Below the pieces are notes generated by a model. That model made no database searches. It saw nothing but the letters and a program-made list of their open reading frames with translations, and had not been told where the DNA came from. DNA of 64,000 nucleotides from CANKHA01 sp035652315 (GTDB lineage: Bacteria; Pseudomonadota; Alphaproteobacteria; Rhizobiales; Xanthobacteraceae), in NCBI GenBank assembly GCA_035652315.1, contig DASREA010000035.1, positions 80,688 to 144,687 on the forward strand, written 5' to 3'. The position numbers and the translations under genes are program-made. Within the stretch, counting starts at the first letter, position 1; each line of letters opens with the position of its first letter. Below, piece by piece: positions 16,265 through 25,282 of this stretch.

Positions 16265-17776
16265 ATGGAAGAACGGATGCACGAAGTCGATTTTGAGCAC
16301 GAACACGCGGACGAAGCCTATCGGGAAGAGCTCGCCCGTTTCATCTGGAGCCAAGACAATATCGAACTGCGCACTATCGGCATCGATATCGGCAGCTCGA
16401 CCTCGCATCTGCTCTTCGCCAAAGTTACCCTGCAGCGGCAGTCGCTCGGCTTGAGCAGCCGGTTCCTGGTTGTGGGCCGCGAGATCGTCTGGCGATCGCC
16501 AATCATGCTCACGCCCTTCCTGCCGGATGGCACCATCGACGCCAAGAAGCTCGGCGCCTTCATCCACAACGCCTATCACGAAGCCGGCTTCAGCCGCGGC
16601 GATATCGACAGCGGCGCGGTGATCTTGACCGGCGAGGCGATCAAAAAAACCAATGCGCGGGCCATCGACGAGCTGTTCGCCGCCGAAGCCGGTAAATTTG
16701 TTTGTGCCACCGCCGGGCACAAGCTCGAGGCAACCCTCGCCGCGCACGGATCCGGCGCGGTGGCGATCTCCAAGCAGCGCGATGCATGCGTGTTGCATAT
16801 CGACATTGGCGGCGGCACGACAAAGCTCGCTTTGATCAACCGCGGCAAGATTCTGGGAGTCGCCGCCTTTGCCGTCGGTGGACGCCTGCTGGCGACGGAT
16901 TCATATGGCGCCTGGACCCGGGTCGACGAATCGGCGCGGCTGGTGGCGGAAGAGCTCGGCTTGCCCACCGACTTCCGCAGCATGAGCGACGCCAAAATCC
17001 GCAAGGCCATTGCGACCCGGCTGGCGACGCTTGCCGTCGATCAAATCGTCAATGCGCCGCGCGATGCGCTCGGCAAGGCACTCGAGCTGACTGAGCCGCT
17101 GCCGCGCGAGGTTGAGCCGACACTGCTCACCTTCTCGGGCGGCGTCGCTGAATACATCTTCGGCCATGAGGCGCGCGAGCACGGTGACATCGCCAAAATG
17201 CTGGCGCAGGAGATCGGGACGCAACTCGGCCGGCGCAGTTCCACCGTGGTGATCGACCCAGGGCAGCGTATCCGCGCCACGGTGATCGGAGCCTCGCAAT
17301 TCACCGTGCAGGTGAGCGGCAAGACCATCTACCTGCCGGACGCCGAAATCCTGCCGGTGCATAACGTGCCGGTGGTGCATGCCGACGTCGATCTTTCCGG
17401 AAAAATCGAGTCGCCGGCGTTGACCCGCGCCATCGAGGCCAAGCTGAAGCAGGCGGATCTCGAGGCCAATTCCCGCATGGCCATCGCCTTCACCTGGTCT
17501 GGCGACCCGGAATATTCGCGAATCCGCGCGGCGGCGGAGGGAATCGCGGCGGCTGTATCCAAAGGCCGTAAAGCGGGCGATGTGCTTTTCCTGACCATCG
17601 AAGGCGACGTCGGCCGCACCTTCGGGCATCTGCTGGAAAGCGAGCTCAAGCTGCCGGGACACGTTATTTCCATCGACGGCGTGCAACTGCACGATTTCGA
17701 TTACGTCGACGTGGGTTCGATGATCGCGCCGCCCGGTGTGGTGCCGATGGTGATCAAATCACTGTTGTTTTCCTGA
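16265..17776 (+). CDS. eutA: EutA-like ethanolamine ammonia-lyase reactivating factor
   Basis: This 503-residue protein belongs to the EutA family of ASKHA-fold ATPases that release damaged cobalamin from ethanolamine ammonia-lyase. Phosphate-binding motifs are visible: TIGIDIGSSTSHLLF (about residues 38-52) and LHIDIGGGTTKLALI (about 177-191), with FSGGVAEYIFG near residue 295. The C-terminal part matches EutA, ending in PPGVVPMVIKSLLFS. No ethanolamine ammonia-lyase subunit gene (eutB/eutC) lies in the window, so its client is elsewhere or differs. It follows two bicupin genes with 23 bp spacing. Confidence 0.85.
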   Translation: MEERMHEVDFEHEHADEAYREELARFIWSQDNIELRTIGIDIGSSTSHLLFAKVTLQRQSLGLSSRFLVVGREIVWRSPIMLTPFLPDGTIDAKKLGAFIHNAYHEAGFSRGDIDSGAVILTGEAIKKTNARAIDELFAAEAGKFVCATAGHKLEATLAAHGSGAVAISKQRDACVLHIDIGGGTTKLALINRGKILGVAAFAVGGRLLATDSYGAWTRVDESARLVAEELGLPTDFRSMSDAKIRKAIATRLATLAVDQIVNAPRDALGKALELTEPLPREVEPTLLTFSGGVAEYIFGHEAREHGDIAKMLAQEIGTQLGRRSSTVVIDPGQRIRATVIGASQFTVQVSGKTIYLPDAEILPVHNVPVVHADVDLSGKIESPALTRAIEAKLKQADLEANSRMAIAFTWSGDPEYSRIRAAAEGIAAAVSKGRKAGDVLFLTIEGDVGRTFGHLLESELKLPGHVISIDGVQLHDFDYVDVGSMIAPPGVVPMVIKSLLFS

Positions 17777-17935
17777 CTACTGACAATATGCCTTGGAGAG
17801 CGCATATATAGCTTTTGGACGCCGCGCTTTTGGCGCCGGCGTGTGCGTTTCGTGGCGCTGGTTGCGCGTGAAACAATAGACAACATAATGTGTTTTCAAT
17901 GAGTTGATGCTTCTCGACCCTTGTGGAGTCACCGC

Positions 17936-18514
17936 ATGCTGCAAGTCCCCCTCGAAATTTCCTTTCACAATGTCGACCATTCCGACTCCGCCGAACAGGA
18001 AATCCGCCAGCGTGTGGCCGACCTCGAGACTCTTTACGAACGGCTTATTTCCTGCCGCGTCCGCGTCGATCAGCGCGCGACAAACAGCAACGATACGATT
18101 CCGCCGGTCGTGCGCATCGAGATGGGGATTCCGGGAGGCAAGGATCTCGTCGTGAGCCACGAACCGGACCACCTCCAGCAACGCTATCAGCGGCCCGACC
18201 TGCACCGCGCCATCAACGAGGCATTTCGCATTGCTGAGCGCCGACTGCTCGATTTGAAGGAGCAACGCGCCCGCCGCACCAAGGAGTCCCACCACGACGC
18301 CGAAAACCAGTTTCTCGGGCAGGTCGCAGAGCTGCATCCGGATCGCGACTTCGGCTATCTGCTCACCAAAGAGGGCGGGCTTCTCTATTTCCACCGCAAC
18401 AGCCTGTTGAACGGCGACTTCGATCTCTTGAAACCCGGGATCGAGGTTTATTACGTTGAAGAGATGGGCGACACCGGCCCCACTGCCATCAAGGTGCGCG
18501 TGAAAAGCGCCTGA
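17936..18514 (+). CDS. Ribosome-associated HPF-like protein fused to a cold-shock domain
   Basis: This 192-residue protein has an N-terminal HPF/RaiA (S30AE) domain (residues 1 to about 100, MLQVPLEISFHNVDHS) that binds the ribosomal 30S subunit, and a C-terminal nucleic-acid-binding cold-shock domain (about 130-190, GQVAELHPDRDFGYLLTKEG and LYFHRNSLL). In ordinary long HPF proteins the C-terminal part is a dimerisation domain; here it is replaced. It may place ribosomes in a hibernating state while contacting RNA. GGAG lies upstream of the ATG at 17936. Confidence 0.82.
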   Translation: MLQVPLEISFHNVDHSDSAEQEIRQRVADLETLYERLISCRVRVDQRATNSNDTIPPVVRIEMGIPGGKDLVVSHEPDHLQQRYQRPDLHRAINEAFRIAERRLLDLKEQRARRTKESHHDAENQFLGQVAELHPDRDFGYLLTKEGGLLYFHRNSLLNGDFDLLKPGIEVYYVEEMGDTGPTAIKVRVKSA

Positions 18515-18552
18515 CAAAGTCGTACGGCACGCGGCATGAAAGGAGCGTTGCT

Positions 18553-19167
18553 ATGAAGCTTTATTTCTCTCCCGGCGCCTGTTCGCTGTCGCCGCACATT
18601 ATTTTGCGCGAAGCCGGCGCCGATTTCGAAATCGAGCAGGTCGACAACAGGGCGAAGAAGACGAAGAGCGGCGCCGATTATTGGCGGATCAATCCCAAGG
18701 GCTATGTGCCGACGCTGGAGCTGGATGACGGGCAGCGGCTGACCGAAGGGCCGGTCATCGTCCAGTACATTGCCGACCGCTATCCGCAAGCCGGGCTTAT
18801 TCCGCCTTGCGGCAGTTTCGAGCGCTACCGCGTGCAGGAATGGCTGAATTTTATCACCTCAGAAATTCACAAGACCTTCACGCCGCTTTTCCGCGACACC
18901 ACGCCGGCCGAATATAAGAGCATCGCCAAGGAGAATCTGGGCAAGCGGTACGACTTCATCGAGCAGCATCTGGCGGCGAACGATTATCTGGCAGGCGGCA
19001 AATTCGGCGTCGCGGACGCCTATCTTTTCGTCGTTTCCAACTGGTTGCAGCGCGTCGGCATCGACACCGCGCGTTGGCCCAATTTGCGGGCCTACCTGAA
19101 ACGCATCGGTTCGCGGCCCAAAGTCGAGGAAGCGATGAAGGCGGAAGGGTTGCGAAAGGCCGCCTGA
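18553..19167 (+). CDS. Glutathione S-transferase, beta-class-like
   Basis: This 204-residue cytosolic enzyme has the N-terminal thioredoxin-like GST domain (MKLYFSPGACSLSPHI) with Cys10 in the position used by bacterial beta-class GSTs, and GYVPTLELDDGQRLTEGPVIVQYI binding the glutathione backbone in two segments. The C-terminal helical domain contains YLAGGKFGVADAYLF, the conserved N-capping/hydrophobic staple region. It conjugates glutathione to electrophiles or reduces disulfides; substrate unknown. AAAGGAG is well placed before the ATG. Confidence 0.92.
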   Translation: MKLYFSPGACSLSPHIILREAGADFEIEQVDNRAKKTKSGADYWRINPKGYVPTLELDDGQRLTEGPVIVQYIADRYPQAGLIPPCGSFERYRVQEWLNFITSEIHKTFTPLFRDTTPAEYKSIAKENLGKRYDFIEQHLAANDYLAGGKFGVADAYLFVVSNWLQRVGIDTARWPNLRAYLKRIGSRPKVEEAMKAEGLRKAA

Positions 19168-19203
19168 AAGCCGCGCTCAATGCGCCGGCCGTGGCAGCAA
19201 CGG

Positions 19204-21009
19204 CTAGCCGATCGCGGCTATGGCGTCCCGCGGCTCCTGGCCCTTGAGCTGCAGGCGATAATAGGAGGCGTAGCGGCCGCCTTTGCGCAACAGTTCGTCC
19301 TGCCGCCCCGATTCGACGACGGCGCCGTCCTCGATGACGAAGATTCGGTCGGCGTGGGTGACGGTATGTAGACGGTGAGCGATGACCAGCGTGGTGCGGC
19401 CTTGGCAAAGATGCTCGATGGCTTCCTGCACCTGACGTTCGGATTCGGAATCGAGTGAGGCCGTGGCTTCGTCCAGCAGGATGATGCCGGCGTCTTTGAT
19501 CAGCGCCCGGGCCACCGCGATGCGTTGGCGCTGTCCGCCCGATAACTGCATACCGTGTTCGCCGACCGGGGTGTCGTAGCCCTGCGGAAAGGCCATGATG
19601 AAATCGTGGGCACAGGCGGCCTGTGCCGCCGCGACAATCTCCTGCTCGGTGGCGTTCGGGCGGCCGAAGGCGATGTTCTCTTTCACCGAGCCGCGAAAGA
19701 GAAACACTTCCTGCCCCACATAGGCGATCTGCTGGCGCAATGAGTGCCGCGACACCTGCATGATGTCCTGGCCATCAATGCTGATGCGGCCGCGCGGCGT
19801 CTCATAAAAACGCAAGATCAGATTGAGGATGGTCGACTTGCCGCCGCCGGAGGGCCCGACCAGCGCAGTGACAAGGCCGGGCTCGGCGACAAAGGACAGA
19901 TCCTTCAGCACCGGTTCGCCGGGTCGGTAGGCGAAGCTGACCTGCGAAAATTCGATCCGTCCGGTGGAAATCTTCAGCGCCGGCCGGTCATCGTCCGATG
20001 GCTCGGTCGCCGGGCTGTCGAGGATTTCGAACAGCATGCGAACGCCGACCAGTCCCTGGTGCAGATCCATGTTGAGCCGCGCCAGGCGCTTTGCCGGCTC
20101 GTAGGCAAGCAAGAATGCACTGATGAAGGAAAAGAACTGCCCGGGTGCCGCGCCAGTCTCGATCACCCGGTAGCCGCCATAGATGAGACCAAGGGCGATG
20201 GCGATGCCACCGAGCGTTTCCATCAGCGGGCTGGCGCGGTTTCCGACCCGCGCCATCTTGTTCGATTCATATTCGACGGTTGCAACATTCTGATCGAGCC
20301 GCGCCTGCATTGTCTCTTCCAGCGTGAAGGCTTTGACGATCCGGATGCCCTGCAACGTTTCCTGCATGGTCTCCATGATTCGCGCGCCGCCCGTGAATTG
20401 ATTGCGGGCGATGCTGTGGATACGGCGGATCATCGTTCGCAGAATAAAAAGCGCGGGCGGCGCGACCACGATAGCGATTAGCGACATCACCGGGTCCTGG
20501 ATGAACATCACCGCTCCAAGACCGACCAGAGACAGGAAATCGCGCCCGATCGCCCGAATGAGAAGATTCAGCACCTGGGTCGCGGACATCGCGCCTACGG
20601 AAAGGCGTGCCAGAAATTCCGAGCTGTGCCTGTCGGCAAAATATTCGAGCTTTTCATGCATCAGCTTGGCAAACATGCGCCTTTGATTTTCCGCAATGAT
20701 GCGGTTGCCGATGCGCGATAGCAGGACTGAGTGTCCGTAGGTCGCCACGCCCTTTGTGGTAAACAGCGCGATGGTGACGAGGCCGAGAACGACGATGGCC
20801 TCGAAGTTGCGGTCGATATAGGCCTGATTGATCACTTGACCGATCAAATACGCAGAGAGCGCCGTGCAAGCGGCCGCGACGCCCATCATTACGAAGGCGA
20901 GTGTGTATTGCTTCCAATGGCGCAAGCCCTGTTCGGCGAGCAATCGCTTGGTTAGTGCGAAAGCGCCAAAGGGTTCTGCGAGAAGTGATTTTGCGATCGC
21001 TTCGACCAT
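19204..21009 (-). CDS. ABC exporter, fused permease-ATPase (MsbA-like)
   Basis: With the ATG at 21009 the half-transporter has 601 residues. Six transmembrane helices occupy about residues 30-320, followed by an ATPase domain with Walker A GPSGGGKST, signature LSGGQRQRIAVARAL, Walker B IILLDEATA and the H-loop IAHRL. Such transporters act as homodimers that flip lipids such as lipid A-core, or export glycans or peptides. The nearby galE and LPS genes favour a lipid or saccharide substrate, which is inference. The frame is open upstream to a TTG at 21108, which is less likely. Confidence 0.9.
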   Translation of the reverse strand: MVEAIAKSLLAEPFGAFALTKRLLAEQGLRHWKQYTLAFVMMGVAAACTALSAYLIGQVINQAYIDRNFEAIVVLGLVTIALFTTKGVATYGHSVLLSRIGNRIIAENQRRMFAKLMHEKLEYFADRHSSEFLARLSVGAMSATQVLNLLIRAIGRDFLSLVGLGAVMFIQDPVMSLIAIVVAPPALFILRTMIRRIHSIARNQFTGGARIMETMQETLQGIRIVKAFTLEETMQARLDQNVATVEYESNKMARVGNRASPLMETLGGIAIALGLIYGGYRVIETGAAPGQFFSFISAFLLAYEPAKRLARLNMDLHQGLVGVRMLFEILDSPATEPSDDDRPALKISTGRIEFSQVSFAYRPGEPVLKDLSFVAEPGLVTALVGPSGGGKSTILNLILRFYETPRGRISIDGQDIMQVSRHSLRQQIAYVGQEVFLFRGSVKENIAFGRPNATEQEIVAAAQAACAHDFIMAFPQGYDTPVGEHGMQLSGGQRQRIAVARALIKDAGIILLDEATASLDSESERQVQEAIEHLCQGRTTLVIAHRLHTVTHADRIFVIEDGAVVESGRQDELLRKGGRYASYYRLQLKGQEPRDAIAAIG

Positions 21010-21157
21010 CCGCCGTCCGTCGGGCAAGGCGCGAGCGCCTTGGTTTCCGTATGGCTGACGCCGTCGGCGCCACGGATGTTCCTTGCCCGTCCGGGCGGCA
21101 TTTTTCAAGCTAAAAGAATAAGCTAGCGGTGAAATCGGTTAAGCGCAGCGCGGGCCA

Positions 21158-22165
21158 TCAAGCCGACGCGACCTCGCCACTTTTCCGGACCGCCTGCATC
21201 CGCCGCTCCCAGGCTAGGGCATGGCCGACAATGAGGTCGAGATCGTTATATTGCGGCAGCCATCTCAGCACGCTGTGAATCTTGCGGGCGTCGGCAACCA
21301 GGCTCACCGGATCCCCCGGCCGCCGCGCCGCCAAATGCACGGGAAAGCTGTGGCCGGCTGCCCGTTTGACGGCCTCGATCACTTCCAACACCGAATAGCC
21401 GCGGCCATAACCACAATTGAACGTCATGCTCGCGCCACCTTGGCGCAAGTAAGCCAGCGCGGCCGAATGGGCGCGCGCCAAATCGGTGACGTGGATATAG
21501 TCGCGAAGGCAGGTGCCGTCCGGCGTCGGATAGTCGGTGCCGTAGACCTCGAGCCTCGGCCGCGCGCCGAGCGCGGTTTCCACAGCCGCCTTGATCAGAT
21601 GCGTGGCTGCGGCGGAAGATTGTCCCGTGCGCTGCTTCGGATCGGCCCCGGCGACGTTGAAATATCGCAAGATCGCATATTTGAAATCGTGCGCCGCAGC
21701 GATGTCGTGCATCATGATCTCGGTCATCAGCTTCGACGTGCCGTAGGGCGATAACGGCCTGGTGGGCGCATCTTCGGCGACCGGCAGCATATCGGGATTG
21801 CCGTAGACCGCCGCGCTCGATGAAAAGATGAAGTGGCGCACGTTTGCCTTTACCGCGGCTTCGAGCAATGTGCGGCTGTTGGCGGTATTGTTGCGGTAAT
21901 AGCCGAGCGGGTCGCGCACCGAATCGGGAACGACGATGGAGCCGGCGAAATGCAGGATCGCGTCGACGTCATGAACGCCGATGATCGAGGAGACGAGGTT
22001 CTGGTCGCCGACATCGCCGATGAACAGCGGCACATTGGCCGGAAGCGCCGAGCGGAAACCGGTTGACAGATCGTCGAGGACGACGACGCTCTCGCCGGCA
22101 TCCGTGAGTTCGTGAACCATATGGCTGCCGATGTAACCGGCGCCACCGGTGACCAGGACCGTCAT
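21158..22165 (-). CDS. galE: UDP-glucose 4-epimerase
   Basis: GalE interconverts UDP-glucose and UDP-galactose using tightly bound NAD. The 335-residue protein begins with the Rossmann motif VTGGAGYIGSHMVHEL, has SSSAAVYG for the catalytic Ser, and YGTSK with the catalytic Tyr and Lys. CLRDYIHVTDLA and FNCGYGRGYSVLEVI are family-typical. The product feeds galactose into LPS or exopolysaccharide. The gene is divergent from an LPS core mannosyltransferase-like gene. Confidence 0.95.
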   Translation of the reverse strand: MTVLVTGGAGYIGSHMVHELTDAGESVVVLDDLSTGFRSALPANVPLFIGDVGDQNLVSSIIGVHDVDAILHFAGSIVVPDSVRDPLGYYRNNTANSRTLLEAAVKANVRHFIFSSSAAVYGNPDMLPVAEDAPTRPLSPYGTSKLMTEIMMHDIAAAHDFKYAILRYFNVAGADPKQRTGQSSAAATHLIKAAVETALGARPRLEVYGTDYPTPDGTCLRDYIHVTDLARAHSAALAYLRQGGASMTFNCGYGRGYSVLEVIEAVKRAAGHSFPVHLAARRPGDPVSLVADARKIHSVLRWLPQYNDLDLIVGHALAWERRMQAVRKSGEVASA

Positions 22166-22289
22166 GAACCTTCGCGTGCTCCGGCGCTGTTCGGCTTTGA
22201 AATACAGCTTTGCCGGGCGAGCCTAGGGTGACTATGCTTAACACTCCGTATATGACGGTCGGATGAAGGCTTGGGCGTTGAGCAAATAA

Positions 22290-23333
22290 ATGGACGGGCA
22301 AACGCTGGCCGCGCTTGAAGTCATCGTGCCCAATCTGCATTGGCGCTATTCGGGAGTCACGGCGACAAACCGGATGATCGCTCCCTTGTTGGCCGAGCGG
22401 GTCAGCGCCGCCTGGCTTGGATCCGATGCGCCGCCCGGAATTCGCCGGCTGTCGTTTTCCGATCTGCTCCGGCTTCGGGGGAAGCATGGGCGCATTCGCA
22501 TCTGGCATGCCCGGCGCAACAACGAGATGATTGTCGGGCTTTTTCTGCGCATGCTCGGCTGGCGATTGGCGCTGGTCTTCACCTCGGCAGCGCAGCGGCC
22601 GCATACCTGGATCACGCACTTTCTTGTCGCCCGGATGGACGCGGTGATCGCCACCAGCGCAGCCGCCGCTTCTTATCTGCGCCGGCCAACCGTTGTCATT
22701 CATCATGGCGTCGACACCGCCGTCTATTGTCCGCCACCGGACCGTGCGGCGGCTTTCGCGGCCACGGGCTTACCGGGGAAATATGCGGTGGGTTGCTTCG
22801 GCCGTGTCCGCCCGCAGAAGGGGACGGACCTCTTCATCGAGGCGATGTGCCGCCTCTTGCCAAAATATCCGGACTTCGCCGCGGTGATCGTTGGCGCGAT
22901 TACCGCGGACCAGCAGATATTCGCCAATCGCCTACGAGCGCAAGTCCGCGCCGCGGGCCTCGAGCACCGTGTGCGCTTTTTCGGCGAGTTGCCGATCGCA
23001 GAGGTACCACGCTGGTATCAACGAATCTCAATCTATGCCTTCACTTCGCGGAACGAAGGATTCGGTCTGACATTGCTCGAGGCGATGGCGGCCGGCGTAG
23101 CCCTGGTGGCGGCACGCGCGGGCGCGGCGGATCAGGTCGTCGTACCGGGCGAAACCGGAATTCTGGTTGCGCCGGACGATGCCGATGCGTTGGTTGAGGG
23201 GTTGGAAACGGTCATGCGCGATCCGGCGCGAGCGGCCGCTATGGGGGAGCGAGCGCGGGTACGCGCGGTGGCGGAGCACGGGGTGGAAAGCGAAGCGGAA
23301 CGGATCGTCGAGGTTTACCGGAAGATCCTATAG
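22290..23333 (+). CDS. GT4 glycosyltransferase, LpcC-like LPS core mannosyltransferase
   Basis: This 347-residue GT-B enzyme starts with VIVPNLHWRYSGVTATNR, an N terminus characteristic of the LpcC group of rhizobial LPS core transferases, and has the C-terminal nucleotide-sugar motif EGFGLTLLEAMAAG. LpcC transfers mannose from GDP-mannose to the inner-core Kdo of lipid A precursors at the cytoplasmic membrane. The donor cannot be read from the sequence, so the specific activity is inferred by resemblance. It lies divergent from galE. Confidence 0.8.
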   Translation: MDGQTLAALEVIVPNLHWRYSGVTATNRMIAPLLAERVSAAWLGSDAPPGIRRLSFSDLLRLRGKHGRIRIWHARRNNEMIVGLFLRMLGWRLALVFTSAAQRPHTWITHFLVARMDAVIATSAAAASYLRRPTVVIHHGVDTAVYCPPPDRAAAFAATGLPGKYAVGCFGRVRPQKGTDLFIEAMCRLLPKYPDFAAVIVGAITADQQIFANRLRAQVRAAGLEHRVRFFGELPIAEVPRWYQRISIYAFTSRNEGFGLTLLEAMAAGVALVAARAGAADQVVVPGETGILVAPDDADALVEGLETVMRDPARAAAMGERARVRAVAEHGVESEAERIVEVYRKIL

Positions 23334-23349
23334 CGCCGGCAAAGGTGGC

Positions 23350-23727
23350 TCACTTTGACGAATCTGCGGCTGGGATCGAAGGGGGTTGCGGCGTATTGGC
23401 CAGCATGTCGGCCCGATCCTTTTGCATCTGCTTTGCGCGCGCGGCCTGCGCTTCGCGCGCAGCGGCGAGCTCACGTTCGATCTTGGCCTCTTCCTGCTCC
23501 GAGATGACCTTGGTGGCCGGCGGCGGCGGCCGGTCATGCACCGGAGGATAGGAAGGCTCGACGGCGGATCGCGGCGGCGTGCCCTGTGGCTCGCCCCCGG
23601 CCCAGGTCGGGATTGAATCGATGATCGAGGCCGAACAGCCGCTCAATCCGAAAGCCGCCAATCCGAGACCCGCGGCCAATAGCGGTCCCGGCCAAGCCGC
23701 GGTCTTGCGCGCTGAGTTGAATTTCAT
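23350..23727 (-). CDS. Putative lipoprotein
   Basis: This 125-residue protein has a signal sequence ending in a lipobox (GLSGC, about residues 27-31), so it should be lipidated and anchored in the envelope. The mature part is Pro-rich (residues 45-70) and then has a charged, Gln/Ala/Glu/Arg-rich segment likely to form a coiled coil (EEAKIERELAAAREAQAARA). No domain was recognised. It sits convergent to the LpcC-like gene and divergent from ugd. Confidence 0.7.
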   Translation of the reverse strand: MKFNSARKTAAWPGPLLAAGLGLAAFGLSGCSASIIDSIPTWAGGEPQGTPPRSAVEPSYPPVHDRPPPPATKVISEQEEAKIERELAAAREAQAARAKQMQKDRADMLANTPQPPSIPAADSSK

Positions 23728-23962
23728 CGGTGTACCCCGGCCTATAGAAAGCGGTGCAGCATGGCAGGAGCAAGGCTGCGGGCCGCGTATTGGAAAGCGG
23801 CCCTCAGATTACTGCGGCAAACGTTAATCAGACGAAATTTCCTTATGGTTCAGGCCTTTGAAGGCAGGCCCAAGGCCCGTCTCGGCCAGGCGGTTCTTGT
23901 AAAATGCGACCGGTGGCGCATAAAGACGGCGCGAAAGCTGGCGGGTGGGAGAAGCTTAATTC

Positions 23963-25270
23963 ATGCGCGTTGCGATGATCGGTTCCGGCTATGTCGGGCT
24001 CGTGTCCGGCGCCTGCTTTGCTGATTTTGGCCATCACGTCATCTGCGTCGACAAGGATACGGACCGTATCGCGGCGCTGAAGCGCGGCGAGGTGCCGATC
24101 TACGAGCCGGGCTTGGCCGAGCTTGTGGCGCGCAATGTCGAGGGCAAGCGGCTTTCCTTCAGCGGCGACATTGGCGAGGCTGTGCCGAACGCGGACGTGG
24201 TGATGATCGCGGTCGGCACGCCGGCGCGCCGGGGAGACGGTCATGCCGACCTTTCTTATGTCTACGCCGCGGCGCGGGAAATCGCGGCGAAATTGAACGG
24301 CTTCACGGTGGTGGTGACGAAATCGACGGTGCCGGTCGGCACCAGCGACGAAGTCGAACGGAATATCCGCGAGCAGCGTCCGGATGCCGATGTCGCCGTC
24401 GTTTCCAATCCCGAATTCCTGCGCGAGGGTGCTGCGATCAGTGATTTCAAACATCCCGACCGTATCATCGTCGGCACGGAAGATCCGCGCGCGCGCGAAG
24501 TCATGGCCGAGCTTTACCGCCCCCTCTATCTGAACGCGGCGCCGATTCTCTATACTGGCCGCCGCACCGCGGAGCTCACGAAATACGCCGCCAATGCATT
24601 TCTGGCGACGAAGATCACCTTCATCAACGAGATCGGCGAGCTTTGCGAGAAGGTCGGCGCCGATGTTCAGGAGGTGGCGCGCGGCATCGGCCTGGATAAC
24701 CGGATCGGTTTGAAATTTCTTCACGCCGGGCCGGGCTTCGGCGGATCGTGTTTTCCCAAGGACACGCGCGCTTTGATCCAGACCGCGCAAAACAACGATG
24801 CTCCCCTGCGCATTGTCGAGACGGTGGTTGCGGTCAACGATGCGCGGAAGTCCGCGATGGCGCGCAAGGTGATGCGCGCGGTGGGCGAGGATCTGCGCGG
24901 CAAGACGATCGCTGTGCTCGGGCTGACATTCAAACCCAATACCGACGACATGCGAGAAGCTCCGTCGATCGCCTTGATCACGGCGCTACAGGATATGGGA
25001 GCCAAAATACGGGCCCACGATCCGGTCGGCATGCATCAGGCGAAGAAAGTGCTTGGCGAAGGCATCACTTATTGCGACGGCCCCTATAGTTGCGCCGAGA
25101 AGGCCGCCGCCATCGTCATCGTCACCGAATGGGAGCAGTTCCGCGCCCTCGACTTCGCTCGCTTGAAGCAGATCATGGAATCGCCGACTCTTGTCGATCT
25201 GCGCAACGTCTACCGGGCGGAAGAGGTCATCCGCCACGGCTTTAATTATTCCAGCGTCGGCCGAGCCTAA
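23963..25270 (+). CDS. ugd: UDP-glucose 6-dehydrogenase
   Basis: Ugd oxidises UDP-glucose to UDP-glucuronate with two NAD. The 435-residue protein has the N-terminal Rossmann motif GSGYVGLVSGACFADFGH, the catalytic cysteine in GPGFGGSCFPKD (about residues 256-267), and a C-terminal UDP-binding domain with GLTFKPNTDDMREAPS. UDP-GlcA is a precursor of acidic exopolysaccharide or capsule and of uronic acids in LPS core. It ends 12 bp from the convergent lptD. Confidence 0.96.
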   Translation: MRVAMIGSGYVGLVSGACFADFGHHVICVDKDTDRIAALKRGEVPIYEPGLAELVARNVEGKRLSFSGDIGEAVPNADVVMIAVGTPARRGDGHADLSYVYAAAREIAAKLNGFTVVVTKSTVPVGTSDEVERNIREQRPDADVAVVSNPEFLREGAAISDFKHPDRIIVGTEDPRAREVMAELYRPLYLNAAPILYTGRRTAELTKYAANAFLATKITFINEIGELCEKVGADVQEVARGIGLDNRIGLKFLHAGPGFGGSCFPKDTRALIQTAQNNDAPLRIVETVVAVNDARKSAMARKVMRAVGEDLRGKTIAVLGLTFKPNTDDMREAPSIALITALQDMGAKIRAHDPVGMHQAKKVLGEGITYCDGPYSCAEKAAAIVIVTEWEQFRALDFARLKQIMESPTLVDLRNVYRAEEVIRHGFNYSSVGRA

Positions 25271-25282
25271 CGCAGGCGGATA

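Noticed and set aside
17855..17875. Sigma-54 promoter upstream of the HPF gene
   Set aside because: TGGC and TTGC elements are present but are two bases too close for the -24/-12 consensus.
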